Below, one piece after another: positions 1 to 7,971 of a stretch of 64,000 nt of DNA. Made by a program: the position numbers and the translations under genes. The notes beneath the pieces were generated by a model. It saw only the letters and a list, made by a program, of their open reading frames with translations. It did not search any database and was not told the DNA's origin. This DNA is from Providencia hangzhouensis (GTDB lineage Bacteria; Pseudomonadota; Gammaproteobacteria; Enterobacterales; Enterobacteriaceae). Position 1 is the stretch's first letter; each line of letters starts with the position of its first letter. The DNA is taken from assembly GCF_029193595.2 (NCBI RefSeq), contig NZ_CP135052.1:4030001-4094000 (forward strand), given 5' to 3'.

Positions 1-1207
1 TGAAAATTTCATCACTATTTTGTAGAGGTTTACCTTGGTTAGTAATTTTAATTTCTCGCTGTTGCGGCAGCGCAATAATTTGGGTAACGACGCGAGTGCC
101 TGAGTGAGAATATTTAATCGCGTTGGAAACAATATTCACTAAAACTCGGCTGAGTAATACTGGATCAGCATCCAGAGTCAGGTATGAGGGCTCACAATAC
201 AGCTCAATCTGTTTTTCTTCTGCATAGGCAGAAAAGAGTTCGTAAACATCGTTAACTAACGTATATAAAGAAAGTTTTTCTCGATTTAAGGTAATATTTT
301 TATTTTCCGCACGGGCAATAAACAAAGTACTTTGGATCATTTGTGACAGTTTATCGAGCTCTTCAATATTACTGACTATCATCCCTTCATATTCGCTAAC
401 ACTGCGCGAGCGCTGAAGTGTAATTTCATTTTGTACCCGAATCGCATTAATTGGGGTTCTCAACTCATGCGCCAAGTCATCAGCAAATTGAGTAAGTTTG
501 ACAAAATCATGCTTTAACCGCTGGCGCATCGTATTCATTGATTCGCCCAGCTCTTTTAGCTCTTGTGGTAGCTGATCAATATCGATTGGATCATTTAATG
601 CATGAACGTCTGTTTTGACCGTTATCTGGCTCAATGCTTGAATGTCGGATAACCCTTTTTTCAACAGCCATAAGCTAAGTAGCCCCATCAGCAAAATTGA
701 GAGGACAGAAATCACCACACTTTGGGTAAGATATTGAGCCAACACGCCACTACGGTCGACAGAAACTTTACCAAGCACCACATGGAGCGACCCTATTGGA
801 GAATTCATCGAAAAATAGACCGCAGAAATAGGGATGCCTTGAGCAGTTTGCCAATGGTTAATGGCATTGATGTTTAGCTGCTCAAGATTGACTAACTGAA
901 GAGGTTGGGAGCCCAATAACTCGCGATTGGTTGTGACCAATATTTGCCCTGCTGCATCAGAGATTTGGATCAAGTCTTGGCGCATATCCATCATGCTTTG
1001 GAAATACATGGGAAGTGTTTTGATATCAATGCCACCAGCGATGAGTTTGGCAAGCTGCTCCGCACGGTTAACCAGTAAATTATTATCTTGTTGAGATAGT
1101 TCATTTTTGAGTGAATGATACAAAATCCATGTCACCACTCCAGCATTAGTAACCATAAGAATGATAAACAGAGAAATAAGTTTGAATCGAAGTGATTTCT
1201 TTTTCAT
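1..1207 (-). CDS. Heavy-metal-type sensor histidine kinase (CusS/CopS-like), 3' part beyond window
   Basis: 402 codons are visible, read leftward off the window edge. The protein starts with a short cytoplasmic tail and a membrane segment (about residues 9-30), then a periplasmic domain of about 130 residues, a second membrane segment (about 160-182), a HAMP linker and a HisKA helix pair. The H-box reads FADDLAHELRTP with the phosphoacceptor His247, and the N-box of the ATPase domain is around N358-N362. The glycine-rich ATP-lid boxes lie outside the window. The ATG at 1207 overlaps the response-regulator stop (ATGA), so the two are translationally coupled, regulator first. The architecture matches CusS/CopS/PcoS sensors, which usually sense copper or silver. 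The ligand here is inferred, and no efflux genes are visible on this side to confirm it. Confidence 0.9.
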   Translation of the reverse strand, partial: MKKKSLRFKLISLFIILMVTNAGVVTWILYHSLKNELSQQDNNLLVNRAEQLAKLIAGGIDIKTLPMYFQSMMDMRQDLIQISDAAGQILVTTNRELLGSQPLQLVNLEQLNINAINHWQTAQGIPISAVYFSMNSPIGSLHVVLGKVSVDRSGVLAQYLTQSVVISVLSILLMGLLSLWLLKKGLSDIQALSQITVKTDVHALNDPIDIDQLPQELKELGESMNTMRQRLKHDFVKLTQFADDLAHELRTPINAIRVQNEITLQRSRSVSEYEGMIVSNIEELDKLSQMIQSTLFIARAENKNITLNREKLSLYTLVNDVYELFSAYAEEKQIELYCEPSYLTLDADPVLLSRVLVNIVSNAIKYSHSGTRVVTQIIALPQQREIKITNQGKPLQNSDEIF

Positions 1208-1875
1208 TCTATTGGCCTATTTAAACGGTATCCCATCCCTCGAATGGTTTCGATGAGTTTAACGTCAAATTCATCATCGATTTTTTTTCTCAATCGACGG
1301 ATAGCCACATCAATAATATTCGTGTCACTTTCAAAATCGATGCCCCAAACTTCGCTAGCAATTAAGGTTCTAGGTAAAATTTCATCGCAATGTAGAACGA
1401 AAAACAGCAATAAGGAAAACTCTTGCCGAGTTAAGGTGATTTTCTTTCCAGCACGCTCAACATCGTGGCGAGTTAAGTCGATTTTTAAATCCGCAATAGT
1501 TATGGTGGTTGAGGCTGGCTGGTTAATTTTTAATTGGTTTTTAACCCTGGCTAATAATTCAGAAAACGAAAACGGCTTAACGAGATAGTCATTGGCACCA
1601 AGCTCTAAACCTTTAATTCTGTCATCAACGGCATCCCGCGCAGTGAGGCAAATCACCGGTATGTTTTTAGCTGTGCGTAAGATTTTTAAAATTTCCCAGC
1701 CATTCATACCAGGCAGCATGATATCGAGGATCACCAATTGATAACTGTTTTCTAAGGCAAAATAGAGACCATCGCGACCATCATTAGTCACATCAACGAG
1801 AAAACCCGCTTCTTCTAACCCATTTTTGACCCACACTTGGGTTTTTAGGTGATCTTCAATTAATAGTATTCTCAT
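1204..1875 (-). CDS. OmpR/PhoB-family response regulator (CusR/CopR-like)
   Basis: A 223-residue two-domain regulator. The receiver domain (1-115) has the acidic pocket residue D8, phosphoacceptor D51 in a VILDIMLPG motif, T78 and K100 (LVKPF). The winged-helix DNA-binding domain spans about 125-220 and ends in the usual IETIRGMGYRL wing. It is the first gene of a leftward operon whose second gene is the histidine kinase (1-bp ATGA overlap), so the two form a phosphorelay pair. Sequence style and pairing resemble CusR/CopR/PcoR. The metal specificity is inferred from family resemblance only. The 440-bp upstream gap presumably carries its promoter, but I see no clear metal-box palindrome there. 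Confidence 0.92.
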   Translation of the reverse strand: MRILLIEDHLKTQVWVKNGLEEAGFLVDVTNDGRDGLYFALENSYQLVILDIMLPGMNGWEILKILRTAKNIPVICLTARDAVDDRIKGLELGANDYLVKPFSFSELLARVKNQLKINQPASTTITIADLKIDLTRHDVERAGKKITLTRQEFSLLLFFVLHCDEILPRTLIASEVWGIDFESDTNIIDVAIRRLRKKIDDEFDVKLIETIRGMGYRLNRPIE

Positions 1876-2317
1876 AGGAACCTAATAGTGACTTTATTTG
1901 ACTTAACTCCATTTCATCTTAAAGAAATTTTCCCTTTAAAGAAACGGGTAGGAATTTAACCATAAAATACTCGGAGAAAGACAGCGGGAAAAAACAACAT
2001 GGGGCCATTAAAAGCAACTCGTAGAATGGTGAGTGGGCCGGCACGAAAAATGGAAATTAGCTGCTTTCATCGACGAGTAAGTATTGTTTCGTAGGCAAAT
2101 AATCCCTTTTCCCTCGCATTTATAACACAGAATAGAAATTGATTAACCAAATATAAAACTTTAGTTAATTAGTCTTCAATTACCGACTTGGCGGATAATA
2201 AATAATTTTTTATTTCACTCATAGAATAAAGGCATTATATTTATCTAAAAAAATTAATGTGTTAGGTCGATTAATTTAGATATGATTGACCTTTTTTGAC
2301 TAAATAGGGAAACGTTC
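1876..2317. other. Intergenic region between two-component system and fimbrial recombinase
   Basis: About 440 bp, divergent promoters expected on both sides. I found no ORF, tRNA or strong inverted repeat. The right end becomes very AT-rich before the recombinase start, where a purine-rich AGGGA lies a few bases before the ATG at 2318. Confidence 0.5.
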
Positions 2318-2866
2318 ATGTCCACTCGTAAGTATTTAACTCAACAGGAAATATCTCGACTTTTAGCTGCTTGTCATTTGTCACGACATCCCGAACGTAA
2401 TTCTTGCTTAATTTATATGTGCTTTATACATGGTCTAAGGGCAAGCGAAGCCCTATCGCTAAAATTATCTGATCTTAACTTAGAAAGTAATGAACTTTAT
2501 GTACACCGTTTAAAGAATGGTTTTTCAGTTAATCACCCACTGATTGATGAAGAGATCCCACTCATTAAAGCTTGGCTAAAAATTAGAAATACATGGAAAG
2601 GGAAAGAAAGCCAGTGGTTATTCTTATCTGAAAGAGGGACTGCCATGACTCGCCAGCGCTTTTATCAACTTTTTTCACGACTTGGCGAGCTAGCTGAGCT
2701 GACCCTAGGTATTCATCCCCACATGTTACGACATGCATGTGGTTATGCATTAGCGGATAGAGGTGCCGATACGCGTTTAATTCAGGATTATTTGGGGCAT
2801 ACGAATATACAACATACCGTACGATACACAGCAAGTAACCCTGCAAGATTTCGGGGAGTGTGGTAA
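2318..2866 (+). CDS. FimB/FimE/MrpI-type tyrosine recombinase (fimbrial phase switch)
   Basis: A 182-residue protein that is essentially only the catalytic domain of a tyrosine recombinase, the size typical of FimB, FimE and MrpI. The full catalytic set is visible: R41 (HGLRASEAL), K66, H135 and R138 in the HPHMLRH box, H161 (YLGH) and nucleophile Y170 (TVRYT). It ends 37 bp before the left 26-bp inverted repeat of an invertible segment, which is the obvious substrate. The first pilin gene lies 1.1 kb downstream. It is transcribed toward the switch, in the same direction as the fimbrial operon. The expected role is inversion of the promoter segment at 2904-3244. Whether it works in both directions cannot be told from sequence. 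Confidence 0.93.
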   Translation: MSTRKYLTQQEISRLLAACHLSRHPERNSCLIYMCFIHGLRASEALSLKLSDLNLESNELYVHRLKNGFSVNHPLIDEEIPLIKAWLKIRNTWKGKESQWLFLSERGTAMTRQRFYQLFSRLGELAELTLGIHPHMLRHACGYALADRGADTRLIQDYLGHTNIQHTVRYTASNPARFRGVW

Positions 2867-2947
2867 GAAAGGTGCTATATGGTGGGATAAAGGCGCTAAA
2901 AGAGTTGTCAAAATGCACCAAATTGACAAACGTAATGAATTAGGTGC

Positions 2948-2976
2948 ATCTTAAGTTAAATGAAAATACACGTCAA
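2948..2976 (-). promoter_or_regulatory. Candidate phase-variable sigma-70 promoter inside the invertible element
   Basis: On the minus strand a TTGACG -35 (2976-2971) and a TAAGAT -10 (2953-2948) are separated by exactly 17 bp. Transcription would start near 2941, cross the left repeat and run antisense into the recombinase gene. After inversion it would sit just inside the right repeat and read the two HTH genes and the pilin operon. No comparably good rightward promoter was found in the segment. Confidence 0.65.
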
Positions 2977-3005
2977 ATACGTAGCGTGTAAATAACGCTA
3001 TGTAT
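2977..3005. promoter_or_regulatory. Near-perfect palindrome abutting the switch promoter
   Basis: Two 11-bp arms, ATACGTAGCGT and ACGCTATGTAT, match as inverted repeats except at one position and are separated by 7 bp. The palindrome touches the -35 box of the leftward promoter, the position of a class II-like activator site. Because it lies inside the invertible segment it would move with the promoter. The binding protein is unknown. Confidence 0.45.
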
Positions 3006-3285
3006 ACATTACTAAAAATAAGTACATTCCATTATTAGAAGATCATTGAATTTATTAATTTTTTCACACATTCAAACTCTCCATGCCACTTCAAACTTAC
3101 ACATTGTAATATTCTGAAATGCTTTATTTGGAATAATTAACTAATAATTTTAAAAATAAAATACAAAATTAAAATTATTCATTCATTAATGAAATATTTA
3201 ACTAACAATATACAACTATTGTCAATTTGGTGCATTTTGACAACAGTTAAATTAGTAAATCATTCAGTTTCGTGAGGAAGATTTT

Positions 3286-3600
3286 ATGCAATCTAACTTA
3301 TCTCCTAAAGAAATTGTCGGGGGTAATATATATAAAGCCCGCCGAGCAAAAGGATTAAGTGGCTCTGAGTTAGCTGATTTACTTTTATGCTCTCAGCAAC
3401 ATGTTTCACGTATTGAGCGCGGAGTTATTCGACTACACCTAGAGCAGATTAAGCAAATTGCGAACTCGCTTGATATTGATATTAATTGTTTATTAGATGG
3501 TGTTGGATTTCAAAATAACTCAGTAAATTATATCCATAATATGGAATGTTATTTTAAAGCTGAAGGATGGTTTTCTGGATCTAGTCAATTTATGAAATAG
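3286..3600 (+). CDS. MrpJ-type HTH transcriptional regulator
   Basis: A 104-residue protein with a Cro/C1-type helix-turn-helix (about 14-70). The recognition helix contains SQQHVSRIE (36-44), close to the SQQQxSRYE signature of the MrpJ family of fimbria-linked regulators. A good ribosome site (GTGAGGAAG) precedes the ATG. It is the first gene to the right of the invertible element, 41 bp past the right repeat, so it should be expressed only in the ON orientation. MrpJ-family proteins in Proteus repress flagellar genes when fimbriae are made; the same reciprocal role is inferred here. In Proteus mrp this type of gene lies at the operon end; here it leads. Confidence 0.8.
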   Translation: MQSNLSPKEIVGGNIYKARRAKGLSGSELADLLLCSQQHVSRIERGVIRLHLEQIKQIANSLDIDINCLLDGVGFQNNSVNYIHNMECYFKAEGWFSGSSQFMK

Positions 3601-3610
3601 GTTTAACCTT

Positions 3611-3841
3611 ATGTCAGAAAATATAATAAAACCAACATTTAATATTATTGTAGGAAAAAAAATAAAAAAACACAGAAAAGAAATGAAATTAACTGCTGAG
3701 GAACTAGGGAGATATATTGGCGTAAGCCAGCAGCAAATTTCCCGTTATGAATCAGGAGTTAACCATATTAACATTGATTTTTTATCTCAATTATCTGAGT
3801 TATTTAAAGTACCAATTCAAGTTTTTTTAATAGAAGACTAA
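3611..3841 (+). CDS. Second MrpJ-type HTH regulator
   Basis: A 76-residue protein that is little more than one Cro/C1-type HTH domain, with the MrpJ hallmark SQQQISRYE at 39-47. It starts 10 bp after the preceding HTH gene, so the two form a tandem pair between the phase switch and the first pilin gene. The proteins are clearly related but diverged in sequence, so this is not a recent duplication. The inferred role is regulation of motility or of the fimbrial operon itself. The codon usage is very AT-rich at the 5' end (a run of lysine codons), which is common for such regulators. Confidence 0.78.
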   Translation: MSENIIKPTFNIIVGKKIKKHRKEMKLTAEELGRYIGVSQQQISRYESGVNHINIDFLSQLSELFKVPIQVFLIED

Positions 3842-3879
3842 ATATATTTTTTAATTATTAACAATTCAATTTCATTTTT

Positions 3880-3906
3880 AGTATTTGATTTTTTAAATCA
3901 AATACT
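3880..3906 (+). terminator. Strong hairpin between regulators and major pilin gene
   Basis: Perfect 12-bp stem (AGTATTTGATTT / AAATCAAATACT) around a TTT loop, 38 bp after the second HTH gene. There is no immediate T-tract, so it may act as an attenuator or mRNA-end stabiliser. Further inverted pairs follow in the pilin leader (GAGTGTC at 3940-3946 with GACACTC at 3967-3973), so the 5' region of the pilin mRNA should be highly folded. Confidence 0.5.
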
Positions 3907-4010
3907 AGTGCTTTGCTTTTTTCCAGTTCATTGCAAATAGAGTGTCTGCAATGAGCAATGAAAACTGACACTCATTCTTTACTTAACAATAAACATAGGA
4001 CTTTATATTC

Positions 4011-4547
4011 ATGAAAATGAAATCTATTGCAATGGCAACTTTTATGGCTCTGGGATTAGCTTCTGCAGCAAACGCAGCAGATCAAGGCCACGGTAAAGTA
4101 ACGTTCAAAGGCGCTATTATCGATGCTCCATGCTCAATCTCTCCTAGCTCAATCGACCAAACAGTTGAATTAGGTCAAATTTCTAACATGGCATTAGTTG
4201 ATGGCGGTAAATCAACTCCACGTCCATTCGAAATCACTTTAGAGAACTGTGATATCACTAAACTGACTAAAGGTGTTCAATTAACCTTTAGTGGTGCTGC
4301 TGCATCTTTCGACAATACCAATAAAACACTGGGTATTGTTGGTACTGGCGCAGGCGCTGGTGTTCAGATCACTAATGGTAGCGGCAATGTGGTGACTTTA
4401 GGAACAGCAGCACCATTCCAACAAATTCAAAATGGTAACAACACACTGAATTTCGCTGCTTACTTAAAAGGTAATGGTGGCGATATCGACACTATCACTG
4501 CCGGTGACTTTAGCTCAGTAGCGGATTTCACTCTGTCTTACGAGTAA
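4011..4547 (+). CDS. Major fimbrial subunit (MrpA/PapA-type pilin)
   Basis: A 178-residue exported pilin. The signal peptide covers about residues 1-22, with an ANA-A cleavage site. The mature part starts with the GKVTFKG strand, has the two disulphide cysteines (C41 and the one in LENCD) and ends in ADFTLSYE, the donor-strand-type carboxy end with a penultimate tyrosine. Position (first structural gene after the switch and regulators) and size identify it as the major shaft subunit. Hairpins before and after the gene would let its message segment accumulate above that of the assembly genes, as known for pap and mrp-type operons. The serotype or receptor role cannot be read. Confidence 0.92.
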   Translation: MKMKSIAMATFMALGLASAANAADQGHGKVTFKGAIIDAPCSISPSSIDQTVELGQISNMALVDGGKSTPRPFEITLENCDITKLTKGVQLTFSGAAASFDNTNKTLGIVGTGAGAGVQITNGSGNVVTLGTAAPFQQIQNGNNTLNFAAYLKGNGGDIDTITAGDFSSVADFTLSYE

Positions 4548-4555
4548 TTCATCTT

Positions 4556-4581
4556 GAGCCAACAAATTAATTTGTTGGCTC
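4556..4581 (+). terminator. Intercistronic hairpin after the major pilin gene
   Basis: Perfect palindrome with GAGCCAACAAA / TTTGTTGGCTC arms and a TTAA loop, 8 bp after the pilin stop. It lacks a T-run, so partial termination or 3'-end protection of the pilin mRNA is more likely than full termination. Confidence 0.6.
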
Positions 4582-4614
4582 ATTCCGACTGAATTGGGTG
4601 TAAGAGAGGGAGCA

Positions 4615-5151
4615 ATGAATAATTCGATAACCAGTGGAGTGTTTTCATTGATCTTAAGTATAGGCACGTTGACTGCGGTATCAACTGCATATGCTCAAGG
4701 CTCAGTGAGTATGAATGGAAGCATTATTGAAACAGCATGTGCAATTGATGTCGGCAGCCGTGATCAAACTATTGATATGGGAAGTATTGCGCTGACTCAA
4801 ATTCGCCGTGATGGGCAAGGACCTGCTCGCCCTTTTGTTATCCGATTAGTGAATTGTGTTCTTGAACGCCAAAATCCTGACAAACCGAATTGGCAATACT
4901 TTCGCGTAACATTCGATGGCTCCCATGACAGGGGGTTATTTGGTGTGAACGGACAAGCTCAAGGTGTTGGATTACAAATTCAACGTGAGGGAGATGGTGA
5001 AATTGCCATACCTGGCCAAGGAATGTCAGTGAGCTCCCTAACAGCTGGAACAAAAGATCTCACCTATCGGCTACGGTTGGTGGCGAATAACCGCCCATTG
5101 GCATCAGGCCAATACTACAGTCAATTACGTTTCAAACTGGATTATGAATAG
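4615..5151 (+). CDS. Minor fimbrial subunit, PapH/MrpB-like
   Basis: I chose the ATG at 4615 rather than the upstream TTG at 4594 because GAGAGGGAG lies just ahead of it and the signal peptide then starts normally. The result is 178 residues, with signal peptide to about residue 28 (AYAQ), two disulphide cysteines and a terminal FKLDYE. It sits between the major pilin and the usher, the place of PapH and MrpB, the subunits that terminate or anchor the rod. The mature part is clearly pilin-like but diverged from the major subunit. The anchoring role is inferred from position. Confidence 0.82.
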   Translation: MNNSITSGVFSLILSIGTLTAVSTAYAQGSVSMNGSIIETACAIDVGSRDQTIDMGSIALTQIRRDGQGPARPFVIRLVNCVLERQNPDKPNWQYFRVTFDGSHDRGLFGVNGQAQGVGLQIQREGDGEIAIPGQGMSVSSLTAGTKDLTYRLRLVANNRPLASGQYYSQLRFKLDYE

Positions 5152-5243
5152 TCGGTTCCTCTTATAAATGAAACTCCCCTTTGTAGGATGAGCTTCGTGA
5201 GCGAAATGACATTACGGATAAAAGAACGCAAAAGAAGGTCGAG

Positions 5244-7913
5244 ATGATGACCCTGAATTTCATTCACACGCCTGTGTTACAGATAACTCGGCCTTGCAGA
5301 TTAGGGCTTTTAGTCGCGTTGGCTATTAGCTTTGGTGGTCACGCATCCGATATTAAATTTAATATGGATATGCTAGACGTCAATGATCGTAACAACATTG
5401 ATCTAAGCCAATTTGCGCGTCCAGGCTATCTCATGCCTGGTGAATACAGTTTTACGGTTTTCTTAAACAAGCAAAGCATGCCGGAAGAAACTGTCTTTTA
5501 CTATGCACCTGAAGGTGAGTCGAATGAAAGCCTCCCTTGCCTGAGCCCTGCTTTAGTTGAAAAATTCGGTATCAAACCTGAATTGATGTCGACGTTAAAG
5601 TGGTGGCACGAAGGACAATGTTTATCGCTTGAAAGTTTACCCGGAACTGAAGTTAAAGCCGACCTTGCAACTTCGGCTATGTATATTAGTTTGCCGCAAG
5701 CCTACCTCGAATATACCGCTGAGAATTGGGATCCTCCTGCACGCTGGGAAGAAGGATTACCCGGCGCATTGTTTGATTACAACTTAAATGCACAAGTGGG
5801 CCAACAAACCCGCTCAGGACAACAAACCAACTACAGTACCAGCGGTAATGGGGTTGCTGGCGTTAACTTGGGTGCTTGGCGTGTTCGTGCTGACTGGCAA
5901 ATGCGTATTGATAAACAGCAAGGGCAAAGCACGACCACATCACTAGATTGGACTCGTTATTATGTCTACCGAGCAATCAAATCCTTAGGCGCAAAACTCA
6001 CCTTAGGTGAAGATTATTTAACCTCTGATATTTTTGATAGTTTCAGATTTACAGGGCTTAGCCTGATTACCGATACCAATATGCTACCACCTAATCTACG
6101 TGGATACGCACCAGAAATTACTGGGGTAGCAAAAAGTAATGCAACCGTCATCGTGAGCCAACAAGGACGCATTATCTATCAAACTCAAGTCGCTGCGGGC
6201 CCATTCCGTATCCAAGACCTAAATGATGCATTAGCTGGGCAAATCGATGTTGAAGTTAAAGAACAAGACGGCTCAACACAGACTTTCACTGTAAATACTG
6301 CAAGTGTTCCATATTTAACACGCCCGGGGCAACTGCGTTACAAATTAGCCGCAGGGCGCCCAACAAATTGGCGCCATCATGTTAGTGGCGATACCTTTGC
6401 AAGTGGCGAATTCTCTTGGGGGGTTAACAACGGCTGGTCACTGTATGGTGGTGGAATTGGTGCAGAAAACTATGCATCCGCGGCTATAGGGATTGGTCGT
6501 GACTTAATGGTATTCGGCGCATTGTCATTCGATATTACTCATGCTCGGGCACATTTAACCAACTTAGGTGATATTGGCAATAAAACGTATCGCGGGAGCT
6601 CGTATCGTTTAAGTTACTCTAAACGTTTTGATACTTATAACAGCCAAGTGACATTTGCAGGATATCGATTCTCTGAGCAAGGTTTTATGAGTATGTCTGA
6701 GTATTTGGATGCGCAGGAAACAGGTGCACGCCAATACAACAGCAAAGAAATGTATACCATCTCTTATAACCAACAATTTTCAGAGTTAGGGCTAAGTGCA
6801 TTCATCAATTATTACCATCAAACCTATTGGGATCAACCGGATAACGACCGCTATAGTATTTCGTTAGCTCGCTATTTTGATATTGGGAAATGGAAGAATC
6901 TTAGCCTCAACTTGACGGCATATCGAAATCGTTATCGTGAAAACAATGATGATGGCGTATACGCGTCACTCACAGTGCCTTGGGGTGAAAAAAGTTCCAT
7001 TAGTTATAACAGTAGCTGGGATAAAAATGATAACTCACAGCGCGTGAGTTACTACAGCACCATCGATGAAAGAAATAACTATCAGTTAAGTACCGGATGG
7101 GCACGTTCAGGTGCACTTGTGAGCGGCTATTACACTCATCAGGGAGACTTAGCACAGCTCAACGCGAATGCAACTTACCAACAAGACCGTTATCGATCTG
7201 CGGGGTTCTCTTTACAAGGTGGTTTCACCGCAACGGAGAAAGGTGCCGTACTGCATCGTGGTAGCCAAATTGGTGGTACTCGCATATTTGTTGATACCGA
7301 TGGAGTACCTAATATCCCATTACGTGGTTACGGCTCGATTGTGCGCACTAACCGCTTTGGACAAGCCGTTATTAGTGACGTGAATAGCTATTACCGTAAC
7401 CAAATTAGCGTTGATTTGAATGCATTACCAGATGAAGCGCAAGTGTCTCAATCTATAAAACAAGGCACTTTAACGGAAGGGGCAATTGGCTACCGTCAAT
7501 TTGATGTTGTCGCAGGAAACAGTGCGATGGCGTTGTTAAGGCTGTCGGACAATAGCACACCACCTTTCGGGGCAATTGTCTTAAACGGTCGTGGTCAGCA
7601 AGTCGGTATGGTGGGTGATGATGGAAATACCTATCTCACTGGTTTAAACGCAAAAGATATCTTGCAAGTTCGTTGGGATGACCAAGTGCAGTGTGAAATC
7701 ACACTCCCTGATACCTTGCCAGAAGATGAATATTTACAGGCAAGCTGGTTATTACCGTGCCACAAACCGGGAGCAAAAGCCGCATCGCCAGCGACCATAA
7801 AGACACAATCAGCGAGTCGTGCATTAGAAGCAATGCCGAGAGCATCAGAACTCGTTGTGCCTGTTGTTGAAAGAACAGCGCCAAAGGAGTCAAGCCGCTG
7901 GTTACAAAAATAA
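5244..7913 (+). CDS. Outer-membrane fimbrial usher (MrpC/PapC-type)
   Basis: An 889-residue FimD/PapC-family usher. After a signal peptide (cleaved near GGHAS) come the amino-terminal chaperone-binding domain (about 30-150), the beta-barrel with inserted plug (signature PNLRGYAPEITGVA) and the carboxy-terminal domains with a final cysteine pair around VQCEITL and WLLPC. ATG codons at 5244 and 5247 both follow AAGAAGG. The length is at the long end for the family owing to an about 50-residue tail after the last cysteine that is rich in alanine and serine. It transports chaperone-bound subunits across the outer membrane. Usher-before-chaperone order is that of pap/mrp operons. Confidence 0.95.
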   Translation: MMTLNFIHTPVLQITRPCRLGLLVALAISFGGHASDIKFNMDMLDVNDRNNIDLSQFARPGYLMPGEYSFTVFLNKQSMPEETVFYYAPEGESNESLPCLSPALVEKFGIKPELMSTLKWWHEGQCLSLESLPGTEVKADLATSAMYISLPQAYLEYTAENWDPPARWEEGLPGALFDYNLNAQVGQQTRSGQQTNYSTSGNGVAGVNLGAWRVRADWQMRIDKQQGQSTTTSLDWTRYYVYRAIKSLGAKLTLGEDYLTSDIFDSFRFTGLSLITDTNMLPPNLRGYAPEITGVAKSNATVIVSQQGRIIYQTQVAAGPFRIQDLNDALAGQIDVEVKEQDGSTQTFTVNTASVPYLTRPGQLRYKLAAGRPTNWRHHVSGDTFASGEFSWGVNNGWSLYGGGIGAENYASAAIGIGRDLMVFGALSFDITHARAHLTNLGDIGNKTYRGSSYRLSYSKRFDTYNSQVTFAGYRFSEQGFMSMSEYLDAQETGARQYNSKEMYTISYNQQFSELGLSAFINYYHQTYWDQPDNDRYSISLARYFDIGKWKNLSLNLTAYRNRYRENNDDGVYASLTVPWGEKSSISYNSSWDKNDNSQRVSYYSTIDERNNYQLSTGWARSGALVSGYYTHQGDLAQLNANATYQQDRYRSAGFSLQGGFTATEKGAVLHRGSQIGGTRIFVDTDGVPNIPLRGYGSIVRTNRFGQAVISDVNSYYRNQISVDLNALPDEAQVSQSIKQGTLTEGAIGYRQFDVVAGNSAMALLRLSDNSTPPFGAIVLNGRGQQVGMVGDDGNTYLTGLNAKDILQVRWDDQVQCEITLPDTLPEDEYLQASWLLPCHKPGAKAASPATIKTQSASRALEAMPRASELVVPVVERTAPKESSRWLQK

Positions 7914-7971
7914 TAAAAATGAGTGGTACGCAAAGAGCGATGAGTGCTCCTTAACCATAGAAGATAACAAT

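Larger units (their letters stand above)
2904..3244. repeat. Invertible promoter element bounded by perfect 26-bp inverted repeats
   Basis: The left repeat (2904-2929) and the right repeat (3219-3244) are exact reverse complements over 26 bp, with 289 bp between them. Each repeat is itself built of two 7-bp half-sites, TTGTCAA and TTGACAA, separated by an 11-bp spacer. That is the layout of a tyrosine-recombinase crossover site. A complete recombinase gene ends 37 bp to the left and a fimbrial operon lies to the right, as in the mrp switch of Proteus mirabilis. The segment contains a sigma-70-type promoter near its left end pointing left (see 2948-2976), so the present orientation should not transcribe the pilin genes. 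Confidence 0.93.

Noticed and set aside
1244..1588. 114-codon rightward open frame
   Set aside because: It is antisense to the response-regulator gene, which is unmistakable.
4556..4581. Major-pilin downstream palindrome as a second inversion site
   Set aside because: It is a single perfect palindrome with no partner copy; a hairpin role explains it.
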